A DNA stretch of 64,000 nt from Chlorogloeopsis sp. ULAP01 (GCF_030381805.1 NZ_JAUDRH010000015.1:194522-258521); one strand, 5' to 3'; counted from the first letter of the stretch, positions 1-10,347 are shown. Notes: a model not told the origin generated them from the letters alone. Numbers and translations: made by a program.

Positions 1-1
1 G

Positions 2-163
2 GTGCAGTTTGTTGCCAGGGGTTTAGCAAACCGCGAAATTGCTGAAGAATTAAATGTCAGTCAGCGTACAGTTGAAAGCCATGTGTCCAATATGTTGGGC
101 AAAACCAATCTACACAACCGCACTGAACTAGCGCGGTGGGCGATTGAAAATCAAATGGCATAA
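2..163 (+). CDS. LuxR/NarL-type regulator, C-terminal fragment (5' end outside window)
   Basis: The frame is open from the window edge to a TAA at 161-163 and encodes 53 residues. The visible part is the GerE/LuxR helix-turn-helix: GLANREIAEELNVSQRTVES is the recognition region and ELARWAIENQMA the C-terminal helix. This domain binds DNA, usually downstream of a receiver domain in NarL-family response regulators. The receiver, if present, lies outside the window, so the signal and targets cannot be stated. A hairpin follows the stop at 179-235. Confidence 0.85.
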   Translation: MQFVARGLANREIAEELNVSQRTVESHVSNMLGKTNLHNRTELARWAIENQMA

Positions 164-178
164 ATAAAGCGTTAAGTC

Positions 179-235
179 ATGAGAGTTGAGTTATGAGTAA
201 GTTTTTACTTTACAAACGCATAACTCAAAACTCAT
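179..235 (+). terminator. Inverted repeat after the LuxR-type gene
   Basis: Arms of about 17 nt (ATGAGAGTTGAGTTATG and CATAACTCAAAACTCAT) are nearly complementary, with one bulged base and a 23-nt A/T-rich loop. It sits 15 nt after the stop codon. It may terminate the transcript, but there is no U-tract directly after the 3' arm, and the arms resemble the short tandem repeats found elsewhere in this genome. Confidence 0.45.
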
Positions 236-675
236 AACAGGAGCGTTGATTGGCTCTACTAGTGAATGGATATATCTAGCTGATTTAATCTAAACTTGAG
301 AATCTGCAAAGTTAGACTTTGTAGTGCCACCTTCAAGCAGCCATATTGTCGCACATACTTGTGAAATTACTGCTCCTCATGCAATTTTCTGGGAATGCCA
401 GTATGGATGCTCATCTTGTGGCAACTTTTGGGGATGCTCTGACTGTAATACCCTACCATCTGTAAATTACTTCCTAGCGAAATCCCCAGTTTCCTCAATA
501 TCTATTTCCTACTCTCGATTTTCTTTATTCAATTTATTGAATGTAGTTTTGCCTGTCAAGTTAATTTTGAGGGTTTGTAGTAAGTACTTTAGTACTTAAA
601 AATTCAGGATCAAAGCCCTGACTACGAACTTTGCGATTCATCAATTTAAATATGACAAACTAGTAGTTTTACTTA
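236..675. other. Non-coding stretch between the LuxR-type gene and the Wsp-like cluster
   Basis: No convincing gene. An open frame of 91 codons at 324-599 on the plus strand is Cys/Ser-rich, has no recognisable domain and no good ribosome binding site, and I do not call it. The region is A/T-rich and faces the 3' end of the kinase gene. Confidence 0.5.
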
Positions 676-2052
676 TTAATCTATTTTTATTGGAATTTCA
701 ATGATAAATTCGGTTCCGTATGCAGGTTCAGACTTAACGAAAATTTTGCCCTGATGCTTATCAATAATTTGACCGCTAATTGCTAATCCTATGCCTGTGC
801 CTTTATTTACTGGCTTAGTCGTAAAAAATGGCTCGAAGATTTTACTTTGGTTTTCTAGCTCAATTCCCGGCCCATTGTCTTGAATTATAACTCTAATATA
901 TTTTTCATCAATTGTTTCCGTCTGAATCAAAATGTGTTTATTTTCTTGTTCTTCTTGCTCTAGCAAAGCATCGATCGCATTACTAATAATATTCATAAAT
1001 ACCTGGTTAAGTTGGGCTGGATAACATTCAACTAATGGTAAATCTTCGTATTTCTTATGAACTGCTATTTTTCCTTTATAACGATGGCTTAAAATTAATA
1101 AATTACTATCGATACCGTCATTAATATTAACTGCTATTTTTTCAGAGTTGTCTAATCGTGAAAAATTTCGTAATGACTTAACTATTTCACGAATGCGTTC
1201 AGTCCCTAACTTCATTGATGAAAGTATTTTGGGAGCATCTTCAATAATAAAATCAAGATTATTTTCTGTAATATACTCCTCAATATCATTAGATGTATGG
1301 GAATATTCTTTTTGATAGAGTTTAATTAAATTTAGTAGATATTCAATATAGTTATTTAGATGTTGGAAATTACCATGAATAAAGTTAATAGGATTATTAA
1401 TTTCATGAGTTATTCCTGCTAACATCCTGCCCAAACTCGACATTTTCTCAGTTTGAACCAATTGCATCTGGGCTGCTTTTAATTCCTGTAAAGTATTCTC
1501 TAATTGCTGTGCTTGAAGTTGGGCAGTAGTAGTTGTATGAGTGAGTGCTTTGAGATTGTTATATGCTCTGGAATGATAGCGAATACGGGCTATTAGCTCT
1601 ACTGAATCAGGTAATTTGATCAGATAATCATTTGCGCCTGTAGCAAACGCATCTGCTTTTACCAGTGATTCTTTTTGACTAGATAACATGACGATTGGAA
1701 TGTCCTGAGTTGCTGGATGAACTCGAAACCAACGCAACAGCATTAATCCATCGATTTCTGGCATCACTAGATCCAGAAGAATTACTGTAGGGGAAATCTC
1801 TATGGCCTTTTGAATTGCCTGAGTAGGTTCACTAATGAAGTGCAGGGAAATATCTGTTTCTGGCTCCATTATTCTACGGATAGCCTCACCGATAATTACT
1901 TGATCGTCGATGAGCAGAACTGTTACTGCTGGTATATTAAGGTCTAAAACAGATAAAAAACTTTGCGAATTTTGTGATTGACTTTTATCATGTGTTAATG
2001 GTTTTACTACTTTCTTAGATACCCTATCTAAGGTTTGTGTTTGCAGATGCAT
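676..2052 (-). CDS. Hybrid receiver-histidine kinase with a WspR-like receiver
   Basis: 458 residues. The N-terminal third is a receiver domain ([16 protein letters not shown], phosphoacceptor Asp in [33 protein letters not shown]). A coiled coil follows, then HisKA with the phosphoacceptor His in [12 protein letters not shown], then an HATPase (N box [11 protein letters not shown]1 DNGPGIE, F box FEPFFTTK, G2 GTGIGLAI). The receiver closely resembles, from memory, that of the diguanylate cyclase response regulator WspR, but a kinase replaces the GGDEF output. The start at 2052 is chosen because AGGAG lies 7 nt upstream; an upstream ATG at 2094 lacks this. As the last gene of the chemosensory cluster it is probably phosphorylated by the CheA-REC protein and passes the signal to another regulator (inference). 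Confidence 0.88.
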   Translation of the reverse strand: MHLQTQTLDRVSKKVVKPLTHDKSQSQNSQSFLSVLDLNIPAVTVLLIDDQVIIGEAIRRIMEPETDISLHFISEPTQAIQKAIEISPTVILLDLVMPEIDGLMLLRWFRVHPATQDIPIVMLSSQKESLVKADAFATGANDYLIKLPDSVELIARIRYHSRAYNNLKALTHTTTTAQLQAQQLENTLQELKAAQMQLVQTEKMSSLGRMLAGITHEINNPINFIHGNFQHLNNYIEYLLNLIKLYQKEYSHTSNDIEEYITENNLDFIIEDAPKILSSMKLGTERIREIVKSLRNFSRLDNSEKIAVNINDGIDSNLLILSHRYKGKIAVHKKYEDLPLVECYPAQLNQVFMNIISNAIDALLEQEEQENKHILIQTETIDEKYIRVIIQDNGPGIELENQSKIFEPFFTTKPVNKGTGIGLAISGQIIDKHQGKIFVKSEPAYGTEFIIEIPIKID

Positions 2053-2248
2053 ACTACAACTCCTGATATTGCGAGTTGAACCGTAAGGACTCAATATTAA
2101 AAAATTAATTATAAATAATATTCAAAGAATATGTAATCATTGAAATCCCCTAAATTAACCGATAATGTGCGTTTTTTAATTTTAAAAATTGTAATGTTTG
2201 AATAGTATATTTAGTTTAAAATAAGTATAAAAATGAGTTACAAAATGT
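2053..2248. other. Gap between cheB-like gene and receiver-kinase gene
   Basis: About 196 A/T-rich bases with no gene. It breaks the tight packing of the upstream genes, so the receiver-kinase gene may have its own promoter. I see no clear operator or terminator. Confidence 0.5.
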
Positions 2249-3274
2249 TTAGTAAATAGATAAATATTTGACACAGGTTGAGGCGATCGCTTCCACAGGC
2301 AAAACTTCTATTGCTGCTCCTAAATCTACTGCTGCTTTGGGCATACCATAAACAACGCAAGTTTTTTCGTCTTGGGCAATGGTATGCCAACCTGCTTGCC
2401 GCAATAAGCTTAAACCGCGAGCACCATCCCCACCCATGCCTGTTAGCAGTATGCCAATTCCCTTGTTTGTCCAATGCCTAGCTACACTGCTGAAGAAAAC
2501 ATCAACTGATGGGCGGTAAAAACAATCAACAGGTTCTTGGCTATAGTCAAGCGTCAAGTTTGGACGCATCATCAAATGATGGTTTGTACCAGCAACCAAA
2601 ACTTTTCCTGGTTCTGGCAAACAGCCAACAGATGCAAGCCTAACTGATAAAGAAGTTTGTTCGTTCAACCAGTTAGCCAAACTTGGTGCAAACTGGGCAT
2701 CTAGGTGCTGGACAATAAGGATTGCAGCCTGAAAATTCTGCTGGGAAAATTGAGAAAGAATTGTTGTTAATGCTCTAGGGCCACCAGTGGAAGCACCAAT
2801 TACAATCAGTGGAGGCAGTTGGTTGAGATTGTGGCTAGGTGCAGACGCTGTGCTACATAACAATTGCTGGCGCGAAGATTTACCAAGTAATCGGGCGATA
2901 GTGGCTATTTTCTGCAATAATCCATAATTATTCTCAGGCGAAAAATCGTAACTCCATACAGGTGTATTGATCGCGTCTAAAGCTCCATAACCGATCGCCT
3001 CAAAAACTTGAGCTGCATAGCGATTAATACTAGCAGTTACCATCAAAATTGCACAAGGAGATTGGCTCATAATTCGTTTTGTGGCTTCTACTCCATCCAT
3101 TCTGGGCATGAGTACATCCATCAAAATTAAATCGGGGGTATCTGCTGCACATTTCCCGACAGCTTCTACACCATCGTAGGCAACCCACGCCAACTTGTAA
3201 TTTGGCTGTTTTTTGACTATCCGACGCATTGTCTCCACTGCCATGAGCGTATCGTTAACGATGGCAATCCTCAT
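2249..3274 (-). CDS. CheB-type methylesterase (WspF-like)
   Basis: 341 residues: receiver plus CheB methylesterase. The receiver begins [18 protein letters not shown], with an Asn-Asp pair where most receivers have Asp-Asp; this fits my recollection of WspF. The phosphoacceptor Asp is in [13 protein letters not shown]. The esterase shows the nucleophile Ser in [12 protein letters not shown], the His in [14 protein letters not shown] and the Asp in [12 protein letters not shown], so it looks active. It should remove methyl groups from the MCP in the cytoplasm and reset the pathway. It begins 3 nt after the cheA stop, with GGAGAGG upstream, so the two are co-transcribed and probably translationally coupled. 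Confidence 0.9.
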   Translation of the reverse strand: MRIAIVNDTLMAVETMRRIVKKQPNYKLAWVAYDGVEAVGKCAADTPDLILMDVLMPRMDGVEATKRIMSQSPCAILMVTASINRYAAQVFEAIGYGALDAINTPVWSYDFSPENNYGLLQKIATIARLLGKSSRQQLLCSTASAPSHNLNQLPPLIVIGASTGGPRALTTILSQFSQQNFQAAILIVQHLDAQFAPSLANWLNEQTSLSVRLASVGCLPEPGKVLVAGTNHHLMMRPNLTLDYSQEPVDCFYRPSVDVFFSSVARHWTNKGIGILLTGMGGDGARGLSLLRQAGWHTIAQDEKTCVVYGMPKAAVDLGAAIEVLPVEAIASTCVKYLSIY

Positions 3275-3277
3275 GCT

Positions 3278-5599
3278 TTAAGCCTCTCCAATCAAGTCAA
3301 TCACTGCTTGCACCAGTCTATTATCATGAAAGTGGCTCTTGGTTAGATAATAATCTGCACCTACTTCTAATCCTTGCAGTCGGTCTTCTTCTCGGTCTTT
3401 GTATGAAACAATAATCACAGGAGTATGCTTCAAATTAGCATGGGTTTTAATCTGGCTTGTAAGTTCAAAGCCATTCATGCGGGGCATATCAATATCAGTC
3501 ACCACTAAGTCATAATCTCCACTGCGTACCGTGTTCCAAGCATCGATACCATTGACGGCAACTTCAACTTTGTAACCTTTGTTTTCTAAGAGTTTGCGTT
3601 CCATTTCGCGGACTGTGATCGAATCATCAACCACTAGTATTCGCTTGTAGGTTGTGGTAATAGCTTGATGGTGAGACTGATTGACTTGATTGATTTGTTT
3701 GGTAGAGAGAACTTTGGCAATAGAACGTACCAAATCCTCCACATCTACAATCAATACTGGAGAACCATCGTCCATCAAAGAAGCAGCACTAATGTTGGGA
3801 ACTTTGCCCAAACGCGGGTTTAAAGGACGTACTACTAAATTGCGCTCACCCAAAAACCGATCAATAACCAATCCATAAATACTTTGGCGATCGCTAAGTA
3901 TGATCGCACTCAGCCATTCAGAATGGGTAGGAGATGATGGCAATTCCAAAACTTGATGTGCAGAGATTAATTGCACGGGCTGATGATTGAGCATAAAAAA
4001 GGGCTGATTTTCTGATAACTGAATATCAGATCTAGATAAAACCACTACTCGCTCAATATGAGTCAATCCAAATGCATAGGGTTCGTTAGCAATTTCCACT
4101 AGCAGGGTACGAATCACAGACAGCGTTAGCGGCAATTGCAAAGAAAAAGTCATGCCATTTCCCACAGAGGAAATAGCCCGCATAATTCCGCCTAATTGGC
4201 GCACAGTACTATAGGCAATATCCAGCCCTACCCCCCGCCCAGAAATCTCAGTCACGTTCTTGGCAGTGGAAAAACCGGGTAGAAATAGAAATTCCATCAG
4301 TTCTGCTTCTGAGAGTTGAACAGCCATTTCTGCATTTGTCAATTGTTTATTGACAATTTCTTGACGCAAAATTTCTGGTTCAATTCCCCGCCCATCATCG
4401 CTGACGGCAATAAACAGCATTCCGGCGCGATGGAGAACTTCAACTCGGATTGTGCCTACTTCTTTTTTACCTGCTGCTAAACGTTCCTGAGGTGACTCAA
4501 TACCGTGATCGATCGCATTTCGCAGGATCTGGGTGAGTGGTGCTTCTAGGCGTTCGAGAATATCTCGATCCAACAAGGTAGACTTGCCGATAATTTCTAA
4601 GTTCACTTGTTTGCCCAACTTTTTTGCCACATCGCGCACCATGCGGGGAAAACCTTGTCCTCCCTCCTCAAACTGACACATCCGAGTGGTGACGACTTGC
4701 CGATACAAGTGATCGGCAAGGTTGACAGAACGTTGGGAAAACAATTCCAATTCATTTTGGCGATCGCCTAAGATTTGGCGACATTCGCTAGCTTTTTGAC
4801 GCGCCAGACTTAAAATTTCTTTGACATGGCTGTTAATACCCTGTTGACTTAGCAATACCTCTAACTTTTCTAATAAACCAGACAACTCTGTCTGAGAACC
4901 TTTCAATTGCAATAAAGAGTTGGCAAATGGCTCTAACCAGTTTGCTTCAACTAACGACTCTCCCGCTAATGCCATTAAGTGATTGAGATTGTCGGTACTC
5001 ACGCGCATAACTGAGTTGTAGTTAGTCCGTAATTCTTCAGTGGTGGTGGGTGCAGATAAAGAGTGACTACTTTGGGGAATCTCATTCGCGGCTGGTGGCA
5101 ACTGGGTGACTAAATCTGTTGTCGGTAATGGATAAATATCTGTGACAGAAGAATCGGGAACATTTAAAATTTGGCTAGAAAGAAGGGGTACTACCTCGTG
5201 AGTTTGGAGCTGAGTAATTTCTGCGATCAGGGATTGAATTTGCAGTTCTCGATCAATATTGGGGTTCGTGATACAAACCTCAGCTATATGCAAGAGCATA
5301 TCTGCTCCTTGCAAAAACACATCAATAGCATCGGGATTCAGACAAATTTTACCTGCTTGAGCTGCGGCAAAACAGTCTTCCATCGTATGCACAAGAGAGA
5401 CTACATTATCCATCTGGACAATTCGTGCTGCTCCTTTGATCGAGTGGGCTGCCCGCATTAAAGCTGCTAGTTCTGCTTTGGGGTGGGGGTTCCTCTCCAG
5501 TGCCAACAGGCTATTATTCATGGCAGCAACCTGAGCCTTGACTTCCATACTGAATAAATCAAGTAAGGAAAAATTGCTAAAGTCTAATTCTTTGTTCAT
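3278..5599 (-). CDS. CheA-type kinase with C-terminal receiver (WspE-like)
   Basis: 773 residues. Domains in order: Hpt with phosphoacceptor His in MRAAHSIKGAARIV (about residue 52), dimerisation helices, HATPase (LRNAIDHGIESP, DDGRGIEPE, SGRGVGLDI), CheW-like SH3 domain (about 485-620) and a receiver (ILVVDDSITVREMERK, Asp in LVVTDIDMPRMNG). The CheA-REC fusion is typical of Wsp-type and other alternative chemosensory systems rather than classic flagellar ones. It would autophosphorylate on receptor input and pass phosphate to the CheB and to the REC-kinase downstream. Its ATG overlaps the preceding cheW stop by 4 nt, a sign of translational coupling. The frame is intact although three partner genes are broken. 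Confidence 0.92.
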   Translation of the reverse strand: MNKELDFSNFSLLDLFSMEVKAQVAAMNNSLLALERNPHPKAELAALMRAAHSIKGAARIVQMDNVVSLVHTMEDCFAAAQAGKICLNPDAIDVFLQGADMLLHIAEVCITNPNIDRELQIQSLIAEITQLQTHEVVPLLSSQILNVPDSSVTDIYPLPTTDLVTQLPPAANEIPQSSHSLSAPTTTEELRTNYNSVMRVSTDNLNHLMALAGESLVEANWLEPFANSLLQLKGSQTELSGLLEKLEVLLSQQGINSHVKEILSLARQKASECRQILGDRQNELELFSQRSVNLADHLYRQVVTTRMCQFEEGGQGFPRMVRDVAKKLGKQVNLEIIGKSTLLDRDILERLEAPLTQILRNAIDHGIESPQERLAAGKKEVGTIRVEVLHRAGMLFIAVSDDGRGIEPEILRQEIVNKQLTNAEMAVQLSEAELMEFLFLPGFSTAKNVTEISGRGVGLDIAYSTVRQLGGIMRAISSVGNGMTFSLQLPLTLSVIRTLLVEIANEPYAFGLTHIERVVVLSRSDIQLSENQPFFMLNHQPVQLISAHQVLELPSSPTHSEWLSAIILSDRQSIYGLVIDRFLGERNLVVRPLNPRLGKVPNISAASLMDDGSPVLIVDVEDLVRSIAKVLSTKQINQVNQSHHQAITTTYKRILVVDDSITVREMERKLLENKGYKVEVAVNGIDAWNTVRSGDYDLVVTDIDMPRMNGFELTSQIKTHANLKHTPVIIVSYKDREEDRLQGLEVGADYYLTKSHFHDNRLVQAVIDLIGEA

Positions 5600-6333
5600 G
5601 GCAGCACCTTTCTCGCCAAGGTGGCAAATATAAGTTCTTCATCTAGATAGGTAACGCTGCGAGTATGCCAGGTGAATAAGCCTTTGGCATAAGTTTGACT
5701 TGTGGCTGTTAGAGAATTAGGAGCGTTTTTTAACTCATATTGGTGAAATTTATGTAATCCGTAGAGTTCATCCACAGCAAACACCCAAGCATTACCCGCT
5801 TGTTCTATTACCACCATGCGTTGATAAACTACTGGGCTGATTGTTGCTCCTGGGCGATCGCTATTTTCTAAATTTAGAAAGTGGCTTAATGAGATACACA
5901 TATGCAACTCACCTCGGATATTCACCAATCCCCATAGAATCTGGTTGCTGCGATGAGGTAAAGAATGAATTACCTTGGGTGGGGTAGTTTCCTTCAAAAC
6001 TTGGGCAGATAGAGCTAGCCATTCTTGTTGCAGGCGAAAAATCACAACTGTCAGTGCGACTTCAACGTTGATGCCATCAGCAATGGGAGAGTCTTGTGAG
6101 GAAATTACCGATTTTTTTTCTACCTTAGCGCTAGATTGAGCGACTAACTGAGTCCATTATTGGCGGTAGTTATTGGGTACACAACGCTCTAGCAGTTGAT
6201 GCCCACCAGCAGAATAGATGGGACAATTACGGCAGTGAATGAAATTTGATAATTCTGGGCAGGAGCGATCGCCCATAATGCCAATGATATTCCAGCAATG
6301 ATAAATATCAGATGAAACAGTAATAGTATCCAT
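5596..6333 (-). pseudogene. CheW adaptor (WspD-like), interrupted by an in-frame TAA
   Basis: The first part reads CWNIIGIMGDRSCPELSN then HCRNCPIYSAG, the Cys-rich N-terminal signature I associate with WspD. At 6157-6159 the frame meets TAA, directly before WTQLVAQ. The same frame then stays open to 5596 and encodes the CheW domain (FRLQQEWLALSAQV, SLPHRSNQILWGLVNIRG). GAA to TAA would explain the stop in one step. No frameshift is needed to join the halves, so this is a nonsense mutation or a sequencing error. A downstream GTG at 6045 could restart a CheW domain without the Cys-rich part. An alternative GTG start lies at 6381, right after the MCP stop. Without readthrough or restart, the adaptor linking receptor to CheA is lost. 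Confidence 0.8.
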
Positions 6334-6384
6334 AAAAAGCTGCTGAGAAAAGCAAGTATATCTTGTTATTTGCTTTTTCACTCA

Positions 6385-8072
6385 TCAAATAGGACTACTA
6401 TATAACTGTGATGGCATAAGTTCACTCAGAGTGTGAGTTGAATTTTCTGCCACAATTTTGAAACGAGAAATTTCTTGACGCAGCCCATTAGCAACTTGAT
6501 TGAGTTGGGCGATCGCACTATTAATTTCTCTCAATGAATCCGCAGTTTGTATCGAGGTACTGCTTAACTGCACCATCGCATCACTAATTTGCTGTGCTCC
6601 CTGTGACTGAGTTTCCATCCCCTCATTTACAGCTTCAAATTGCGGTGTTAAATCTTGCACTTGTTCAATAACTTGCCCAATTTGTGAACCAATCCGGGCA
6701 ACATCTTCTACTGTCCTTCCCACCTCAGTAGCAAATTTATCCATCTCCATCACGCCTGTAGACACCGAGGATTGCATTTGCTTAACCATTTGCTCAATAT
6801 CAAGAGTAGCGACTGCGGTTTGATCAGCCAAACGACGAATTTCTCTAGCGACAACGGCAAAACCCAATCCATACTCTCCGGCTTTTTCCGCCTCAATTGC
6901 AGCATTTAATGAGAGCAAATTGGTTTGATCTGCCACTTTGGTAATCGTCACCACGATACTGTTAATGTTATTTGCTTTTTCACTGATTACTCCCAATCGT
7001 GTAGCAATATTATTGGTAGCTTCTATAAGTTGACGCATAGTAGTTTCCATACGAATTAAATCTTTTTGGCTATCGCTGGCTTTTATAGTTGTAGTTTGCG
7101 ACGTCATAGCCACTTTTTCCATTGTTTTCAATAATTCTCTAGAGGTAGCAGATATTTCTTTGGCTGCGGCTGCTACTTCATTAGTAGAGGCTACCTGTTC
7201 GGTGATCGTTGCTTCCAATTGCTTGCCAGAAGCCGCTATTTGCGTAGTTGAGCTACTTACCTGAATACCTGATTGCTGTAGTTTACGGATGAGGTTATTC
7301 AGACTATGAGTCATAGTTTTAAAGGCTTTTAATAATTGCCCGATTTCGTCCTTATTTTGTGATACATCTTCAGCAATAAATGAAGTTAAATCACCAACTG
7401 AGATTTTTTCTGCCACTTTTATAGCTGTAGAAACTCTATTACCTAGAAATTTTGCAATTAATAAAGTGGCGATAGCTGCAATTATTAAAGATAATATTGA
7501 AAAAGCTAATGATAATACAGTCAAAAAATTGATAGTAACTCTAGTTGAATCTAGACTTTTTCCAAGAATTTCTTCTTCTCTATTATTAAAATTATCATTA
7601 ATGATTTTAAAATTATTCATGAATTCCCGACTCTGATTCAAGTAATTAATTATTACTTTTTTGGGATTATCAATATTATCAAAATTGATAAGTAGTTGTT
7701 GAACTTTAAAATTAAATTCCTCCTCTAGTTCCTTCATCTTTTGCAATCTTTCTGGGCGGTGTCTTCAACAACATTGACTGCAAGTTTTAATGCCTCCTGA
7801 AATTTCTGTCTATCCTTAGCATATATTTCTAGTATTTCCTTTTTTTCTTCTGGAGCGAGTAAATATCGGCGAATTATTCGATCCATATCTGTAATATTTA
7901 AAATCATCTTATCTGTTTCAACAATTGCAGTAGATGAAATACCGATTTGTCTAAATGTTCCTCCCGCTTGATTAGAAGTTAAATAAACCATGCCACAAAA
8001 TAAAAAAATTAAGGATGTAGGAATAGAAAATCCAAGTAAAGTCAAGTCTCTAAATTTCCAGTTATTGAGCAT
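6385..8072 (-). pseudogene. Methyl-accepting chemotaxis protein (WspA-like), frameshifted
   Basis: The start at 8072 has AGGAGG 10 nt upstream. The N-terminus has one membrane helix (LGFSIPTSLIFLFCGMVYL) and the start of a four-helix-bundle sensor region. The frame ends at a TGA at 7734-7736, and the protein continues in another frame: second membrane helix (LSLAFSILSLIIAAIATLL), HAMP, then a full signalling domain with the hairpin tip EKAGEYGLGFAVVAREIRRL. One extra A in the AAA run at 7749-7751 would join the frames (QKRLQKMKEL) and give 562 residues. The gene length, 1688 nt, is one short of a multiple of three, as expected for a single deletion. It is either broken or a homopolymer base-call error. 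The signalling half alone, from the internal ATG near 7746, would still have a membrane anchor. Confidence 0.85.
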
Positions 8073-8174
8073 TTTAATTTTTCCTCCTGACAAAGGTATT
8101 AAAAACAATTTCTTTCCCCATATTTCCCAAATAAGATATGAGATTAACAATTAGTTTCTTCCAGCAATTCATAT

Positions 8175-9411
8175 CTATTTCTGCATTCGCTGAATTCGTC
8201 GCCATAAGAGAGTTGCGCTACCCACGTCTCCCTGATTTTCCCTAAGTAATGCCAGATGAATGAGTGCATCTTGATGCGAAGGTTGCAGATAGATTGCCTT
8301 GCGAAAAGACTGTGCAGCTTGTTCATCTTGCCCCATTGCTTGCTGCACCTGCCCCAACAGGACATATGCCTCGGCACAATCAGGATTTTGGCTAAGATAG
8401 TGTTGACATAATTGATTTGCCTCGTCTAACTTACCTTGATCGGCTATTATTTTTGCTGTTTCTAAGAAGTTCGTCTCGGAATCTTTTACGAGATTTTGAG
8501 TTTCTATATTGACACTTAGCTGGGAAGAAAGTTTATCTGGGATGGATTTTTTCTGATCGCTGGCACGATGACTTTTGGCAAAATTTCTGTTGCCGTATGG
8601 TAGCGAAACAGGAGACACAGTTGACTTACGATAGGTAAAAGCTCCGGGGTAACGAACTGGAGTAAATCTAGTATTAAGCAGCAATCCAGCTTCTGCATGC
8701 CCCACAGACAACAACCCTCCTTGGGTAAGCAATTTTTCTAAAACTTTAATAGTGTGCTGTTTAGTTGCCCAATTGAAATAAATCAGCAAGTTGCGGCAAA
8801 AGACAACATCATAAGGCTGCATTCCAGCTAGAAAATTAGCAGCAGCTAAATTATCGTGGATAAAATTAACCATGTTTCTCACTTGTTCGCACAGTTGATA
8901 TCCTGTCTGTGTTGGTTGAAAGTAGCGCTCCTGAAAATAGAGATTGCTGCCACGAAATGAGTTCTTGTTGTACATTCCTCTTTGAGCAATCCGCAGACAG
9001 TGTTTACTAATATCAACGGCATCAATATGAACTTTGGTAGAACTCAAACCAACTTCTAACAAAGACATAGCGATTGAATACGGCTCTTCACCTGTGGAAC
9101 AAGGTATGCTGAGAACTCGCAGAATGCGCCCAGATTGGGATGGAAACCATTCAGACTGGATGTAAATTTTTCAGAAAAGCAAACGCTTTTTGCTCTCGGA
9201 AAAACCATGTTTCTGGAACAACGATGCTTTCAATTAGTGCTTGCCATTCCTCACTAGAATTTTGTAAATGCTCCAGGTAAGTTGTTATATTGGTGATCGC
9301 ACAATCTGCCATCCGCCGCTCAATTGTTCTTTGGATATGATGAGAACCAATTGAGTTTGCATCTAAACCTATCTTTTCACTCAGTAAACTTTCGATGCCA
9401 GATTGTGTCAT
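8175..9411 (-). pseudogene. CheR methyltransferase with TPR tail (WspC-like), frameshifted
   Basis: The N-terminal helical CheR domain (residues 1-80, ending FREQKAFAFLK) runs into a stop at 9151. The catalytic part is in the next frame: SEWFPSQSGRILRVLSIPCS followed by TGEEPYSIAM, the SAM-binding motif, then CRNLLIYF and SVGHAE. A C-terminal TPR region follows (CAEAYVLLGQVQQAMGQDEQ). Deleting one A from the A5 run (T5 on the plus strand at 9167-9171) restores a 411-residue CheR-TPR protein. Length 1237 nt is one more than a multiple of three, which agrees. CheR methylates MCP glutamates using SAM. The ATG overlaps the upstream cheW stop by 4 nt. The lesion lies in a homopolymer, so sequencing error is a real alternative. 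Confidence 0.85.
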
Positions 9412-9914
9412 TGGTTTAATGTTTCAAGCAATCCGATGTTGTGCTTTTCTGGCAAGAAATAAACTTGAGACGCCTCTGATAATAAATGTTCGATTAGGAT
9501 ACACTGAATCATCTTGTGGTCATTTAATATGATCTTGCCCAGGTAAGGTGCTGAACCCACCTGAATATTTGCATCAACCAACTCAGCATCCGGCACCTGT
9601 AACATTTCGACTACTCTTTGTGCCATCAAACCTAAAATATGGGGAGCTTGAGATTCTGAGACACCAACTCCATTGTTTCCTCGATAATTGACTAGTACGA
9701 TCCGAGTACTCAAATAATCGGGACAGGGGTTTTTATGTATCATATAACACATATCTATCACCGTCACAATTTGCCCTCGATAGTTAAAAATACCAGCTAC
9801 ATAATCGGGTGCATGAGGTACCGATTTGAGGACGACAAGCGGTAAAATTTCTACAACTTGCTGACTTTCCAGCGCGTAACGTTCATTTTCTATATTTAGT
9901 AGTAAAAATAACAT
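9408..9914 (-). CDS. CheW-type adaptor (WspB-like)
   Basis: 168 residues, a single CheW domain: FLLLNIENERYALESQQVVE at the start, VAGIFNYRGQIVTVIDM for the conserved core, and LGLMAQRVVEMLQ near the C-terminus. CheW bridges the MCP tip to the CheA P5 domain at the inner membrane. It is the first gene of the cluster, intact, and followed with a 4-nt overlap by cheR. With the other CheW gene broken at 6157, this one may be the only working adaptor. Confidence 0.88.
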   Translation of the reverse strand: MLFLLLNIENERYALESQQVVEILPLVVLKSVPHAPDYVAGIFNYRGQIVTVIDMCYMIHKNPCPDYLSTRIVLVNYRGNNGVGVSESQAPHILGLMAQRVVEMLQVPDAELVDANIQVGSAPYLGKIILNDHKMIQCILIEHLLSEASQVYFLPEKHNIGLLETLNQ

Positions 9915-10027
9915 TAGTTTACATTGGCAAAGAAGTTACCCAAGTTGTTGCTTACTTATTTATCAAACAGTTTTAACTCATGAAGTAAATTATTTTGGGT
10001 TTCGTTACTTAATTTTATTGGTAAATA

Positions 10028-10205
10028 TTAAAACACAAAATTTAAGGATGGACGATGCCGATAATCCTGTTCAACTCCAGGGATTTCTACCTCCAAGTTG
10101 GCGAGGCTTTGATTATTTACACTGTACTGTTGTCGCTTCACAACATAACCAGCCTGCTTGAAGGAGGATTCCAAGAATTCAGCAGTAGCCTGCAAGTTTA
10201 GAAAC
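10028..10205 (-). pseudogene. Remnant of an M28-family metallopeptidase
   Basis: A minus-strand frame without its own start reads NLQATAEFLESSFKQAGYVV, then RQQYSVNNQSLANLEVEIPG, and ends at a TAA at 10028-10030. This resembles, from memory, the N-terminal region of secreted or membrane Zn-aminopeptidases of family M28, where the next element would be the metal-binding GAHYDS segment. That segment and all else of the enzyme are absent. The 3' end diverges after VEIPGVEQ. It is a short degraded fragment between the chemosensory cluster and asnS. Confidence 0.6.
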
Positions 10206-10278
10206 CCTCGTTACCAGGTTGAACCTAGTAACGATAACTAGAGCCTCTAGCTCTTTCAATCGAAAGGTAAAAACACAG

Positions 10279-10309
10279 GATCCCCGACTTTTTAGAAAAA
10301 TCGGGGATC
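10279..10309 (-). terminator. Hairpin downstream of asnS
   Basis: GATCCCCGA and TCGGGGATC are perfect arms, extended by T/A pairs (ATTTTTC and TAGAAAAA side), giving a stem of about 14 bp with a tiny loop. It lies 39 nt after the asnS stop in asnS orientation. There is no long U-tract. A related hairpin (59367-59399) occurs after the DUF2237 gene, so this may be a repeat family used as a 3' end structure. Confidence 0.6.
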
Positions 10310-10347
10310 TGATCATGCGTATTTTAAAACCAGGTTTATAAATATCC

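Noticed and set aside
324..599. 91-codon plus-strand frame
   Set aside because: No domain, poor start context and unusual Ser/Cys-rich composition.
7734..7751. Programmed frameshift in the MCP gene
   Set aside because: No slippery heptamer with a downstream structure is visible, and a second gene of the cluster has a shift in the opposite sense.
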